From: an uncultured archaeon
Lineage (GTDB): Archaea > Halobacteriota > Methanosarcinia > Methanosarcinales > Methanoperedenaceae
Direction of reading: 5' to 3'
Length of the DNA: 32,595 bases
Assembly: GCA_902386135.1 (NCBI GenBank)
Contig: CABMIB010000112.1
Span: 1-32,595, forward strand
In this document: one piece after another, positions 31,865-32,595 of the stretch
Layout of the letters: every line of letters starts with the position of its first letter
Position numbering within the stretch: the first letter of the stretch is position 1
Position numbers and translations under genes: made by a program
Notes under the pieces: generated by a model
Told to the model about the DNA's origin: nothing
Seen by the model: only the letters and a program-made list of their open reading frames with translations
Database searches by the model: none

Positions 31865-32422
31865 GTGCAATTCCGAAAGGTCATCCATATTTCGGGCGTC
31901 TTAATACCAATCTTAGCCAGGGCCGACATCCTCGGGAAAAACCTGACGATAGCCCTGATACTGTTCGGTTTTGTTGTTTATCTTATCATCGAAGCATTAA
32001 AACCGAAAATAAGCGTGGATGTTCTTTCCCTTGTTTACAGGGAAAATGAATTAAAAGGTTTCTCGACTGAGCCTTTATCATATATATTTTCAGTCCTGTC
32101 GCTCCTCTTCCTCTCGTTCTTCATCAATGAAAAGATATGCTTCGCAGCCATAGCCATCCTTGCGGCCGGCGACGGGTTTGCAGGGGTCATAGGCAGAAGA
32201 TATGGAAAACACAGGTTCCCGTTCAATAAAAACAAGTCCTGGGAAGGTTCAGTATCAGGCTTCATTGCCGCTTCGATCGCCGGGTTTTATTTCGCCGGTG
32301 CCATAGCGCTCATTGGGAGTTTCTTCGGGATGCTGGCAGGCGCGGTCAATAAGCAGGACAACATCGCTGTGCCCTACGCGGCGCTGGTGGCGATGGGGAT
32401 GGTTTTATACCTGTTAGCTTAG
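31865..32422 (+). CDS. Dolichol/diacylglycerol kinase-type membrane protein (COG0170)
   Basis: The 185 residues have five or six membrane segments. Between two of them lies AAGDGFAGVIGRRYGKHRFPF followed by NKNKSWEGSVSGFIAA, the CTP-dependent kinase signature of the SEC59/VTE5/phosphatidate-cytidylyltransferase-like group. Members phosphorylate polyprenols or similar lipids; the substrate here may be an isoprenoid alcohol used for glycosylation or lipid recycling. The first codon is GTG (residues MQFRKVIHISG), with only a weak GAAGG upstream. It is divergent from purD. Confidence 0.88.
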   Translation: MQFRKVIHISGVLIPILARADILGKNLTIALILFGFVVYLIIEALKPKISVDVLSLVYRENELKGFSTEPLSYIFSVLSLLFLSFFINEKICFAAIAILAAGDGFAGVIGRRYGKHRFPFNKNKSWEGSVSGFIAASIAGFYFAGAIALIGSFFGMLAGAVNKQDNIAVPYAALVAMGMVLYLLA

Positions 32423-32472
32423 CCTTTGCAGTTCTTCTTTCACAAAGGTCACTGAACGTCCGACTGTACTAA

Positions 32473-32595
32473 GAGCCTATCCGATAAATAGAAGAACCAT
32501 TATGCCAGGATAAAATAGGGGAATATTTACGGATGTAGGGACTGATTATCAGATACCAGACAAACTTTGGAAGAAGACCGAACCTTTATTACCAC
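32473..32595 (+). mobile_element. Left end of an IS5-like insertion sequence (cut by the window)
   Basis: GAGCCTATCCGATAA at 32473-32487 resembles the terminal inverted repeat of IS5-family (IS427-type) elements. About 70 bases on begins a frame that reads like the N-terminus of their transposase. The right end lies beyond the window, so the repeats cannot be compared and a target duplication cannot be seen. Confidence 0.65.
32514..32595 (+). CDS. IS5-family transposase, N-terminal part, start unclear
   Basis: The frame reads TDYQIPDKLWKKTEPLLP from 32541, close to the DxxW..IEPLLP opening of IS5-type transposases (DUF4096). After the TAA at 32511 no ATG, GTG or TTG occurs in frame before it. 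An ATG at 32533 with GGGGA upstream is one base out of frame and meets TAG at once. Either a one-base deletion has broken the start or an unusual codon is used. Confidence 0.6.

Overview
The window looks archaeal and is most consistent with a euryarchaeote of the Methanosarcinales, possibly near Methanoperedens (ANME-2d); that lineage is an inference from gene content, not from a marker tree. The archaeal signs are a proteasome alpha subunit, ribosomal protein S17e, RIO1 kinase, aIF1A, a Dim2/Pno1-like KH protein, RPA with its COG3390 partner, a Sec61-beta subunit, a PGF-CTERM anchor, TATA boxes about 25 bases before start codons, and GGTGA/GGAGG ribosome-binding sites.

Layout. 1-1200: the start of ilvC behind a structured leader, a winged-helix regulator and a small unknown gene. 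1200-3085: a gene-poor stretch, then hisS. 3259-5239: two exported surface proteins, a lipoprotein and a PGF-CTERM beta-helix protein. 5282-5989: an Isf-type iron-sulfur flavoprotein behind a perfect dyad. 6191-7851: a ribosome-biogenesis operon, aIF1A - RIO1 - KH. The aIF1A frame has no ATG, GTG or TTG start that would give a full-length protein. 8048-11302: an accessory stretch with a DDLFLFHE membrane protein, a DUF1848 protein, an orphan HicB-like gene, a zinc-ribbon/Bles03-like protein and a small membrane protein. 11362-14112: RPA-associated protein, RPA and a Nog1-like GTPase. 14213-16146: two FMN-binding split-barrel proteins under near-identical promoter copies, then a histone-deacetylase-family protein. 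16225: tRNA-Gln(CUG). 16476-17702: an SdrD-like surface protein with a charged repetitive tail. 17703-18576: a long gap with two tandem-repeat arrays and decayed coding fragments. 18577-20092: a secreted phosphoesterase lipoprotein broken by one base in a C run. 20183-20941: a Cas4/RecB-like protein. 21082-23801: psmA, rps17e, dapA, dapB. 24102-28086: coiled-coil protein, phosphoribosyltransferase, acylphosphatase, a membrane protein, HVO_0476-family protein, pcm and a small cysteine protein. 28346-32422: a large surface protein, Sec61-beta, purD and a dolichol-kinase-like protein. 32473-end: the left end of an IS5-like insertion sequence.

Working together: housekeeping blocks (translation initiation and 40S-like maturation; ssDNA binding; lysine/DAP synthesis with a ribosomal protein) alternate with envelope proteins that use different anchoring signals (lipobox, PGF-CTERM, N-terminal membrane segment). 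No CRISPR array, rRNA or complete mobile element is visible. I found no clear-cut new multi-gene system. The best leads are the ilvC leader, the aIF1A start codon, the duplicated promoters at 14162/14631, the palindromic repeats, the decayed region at 17703-18576 and the 9889-11302 accessory genes.
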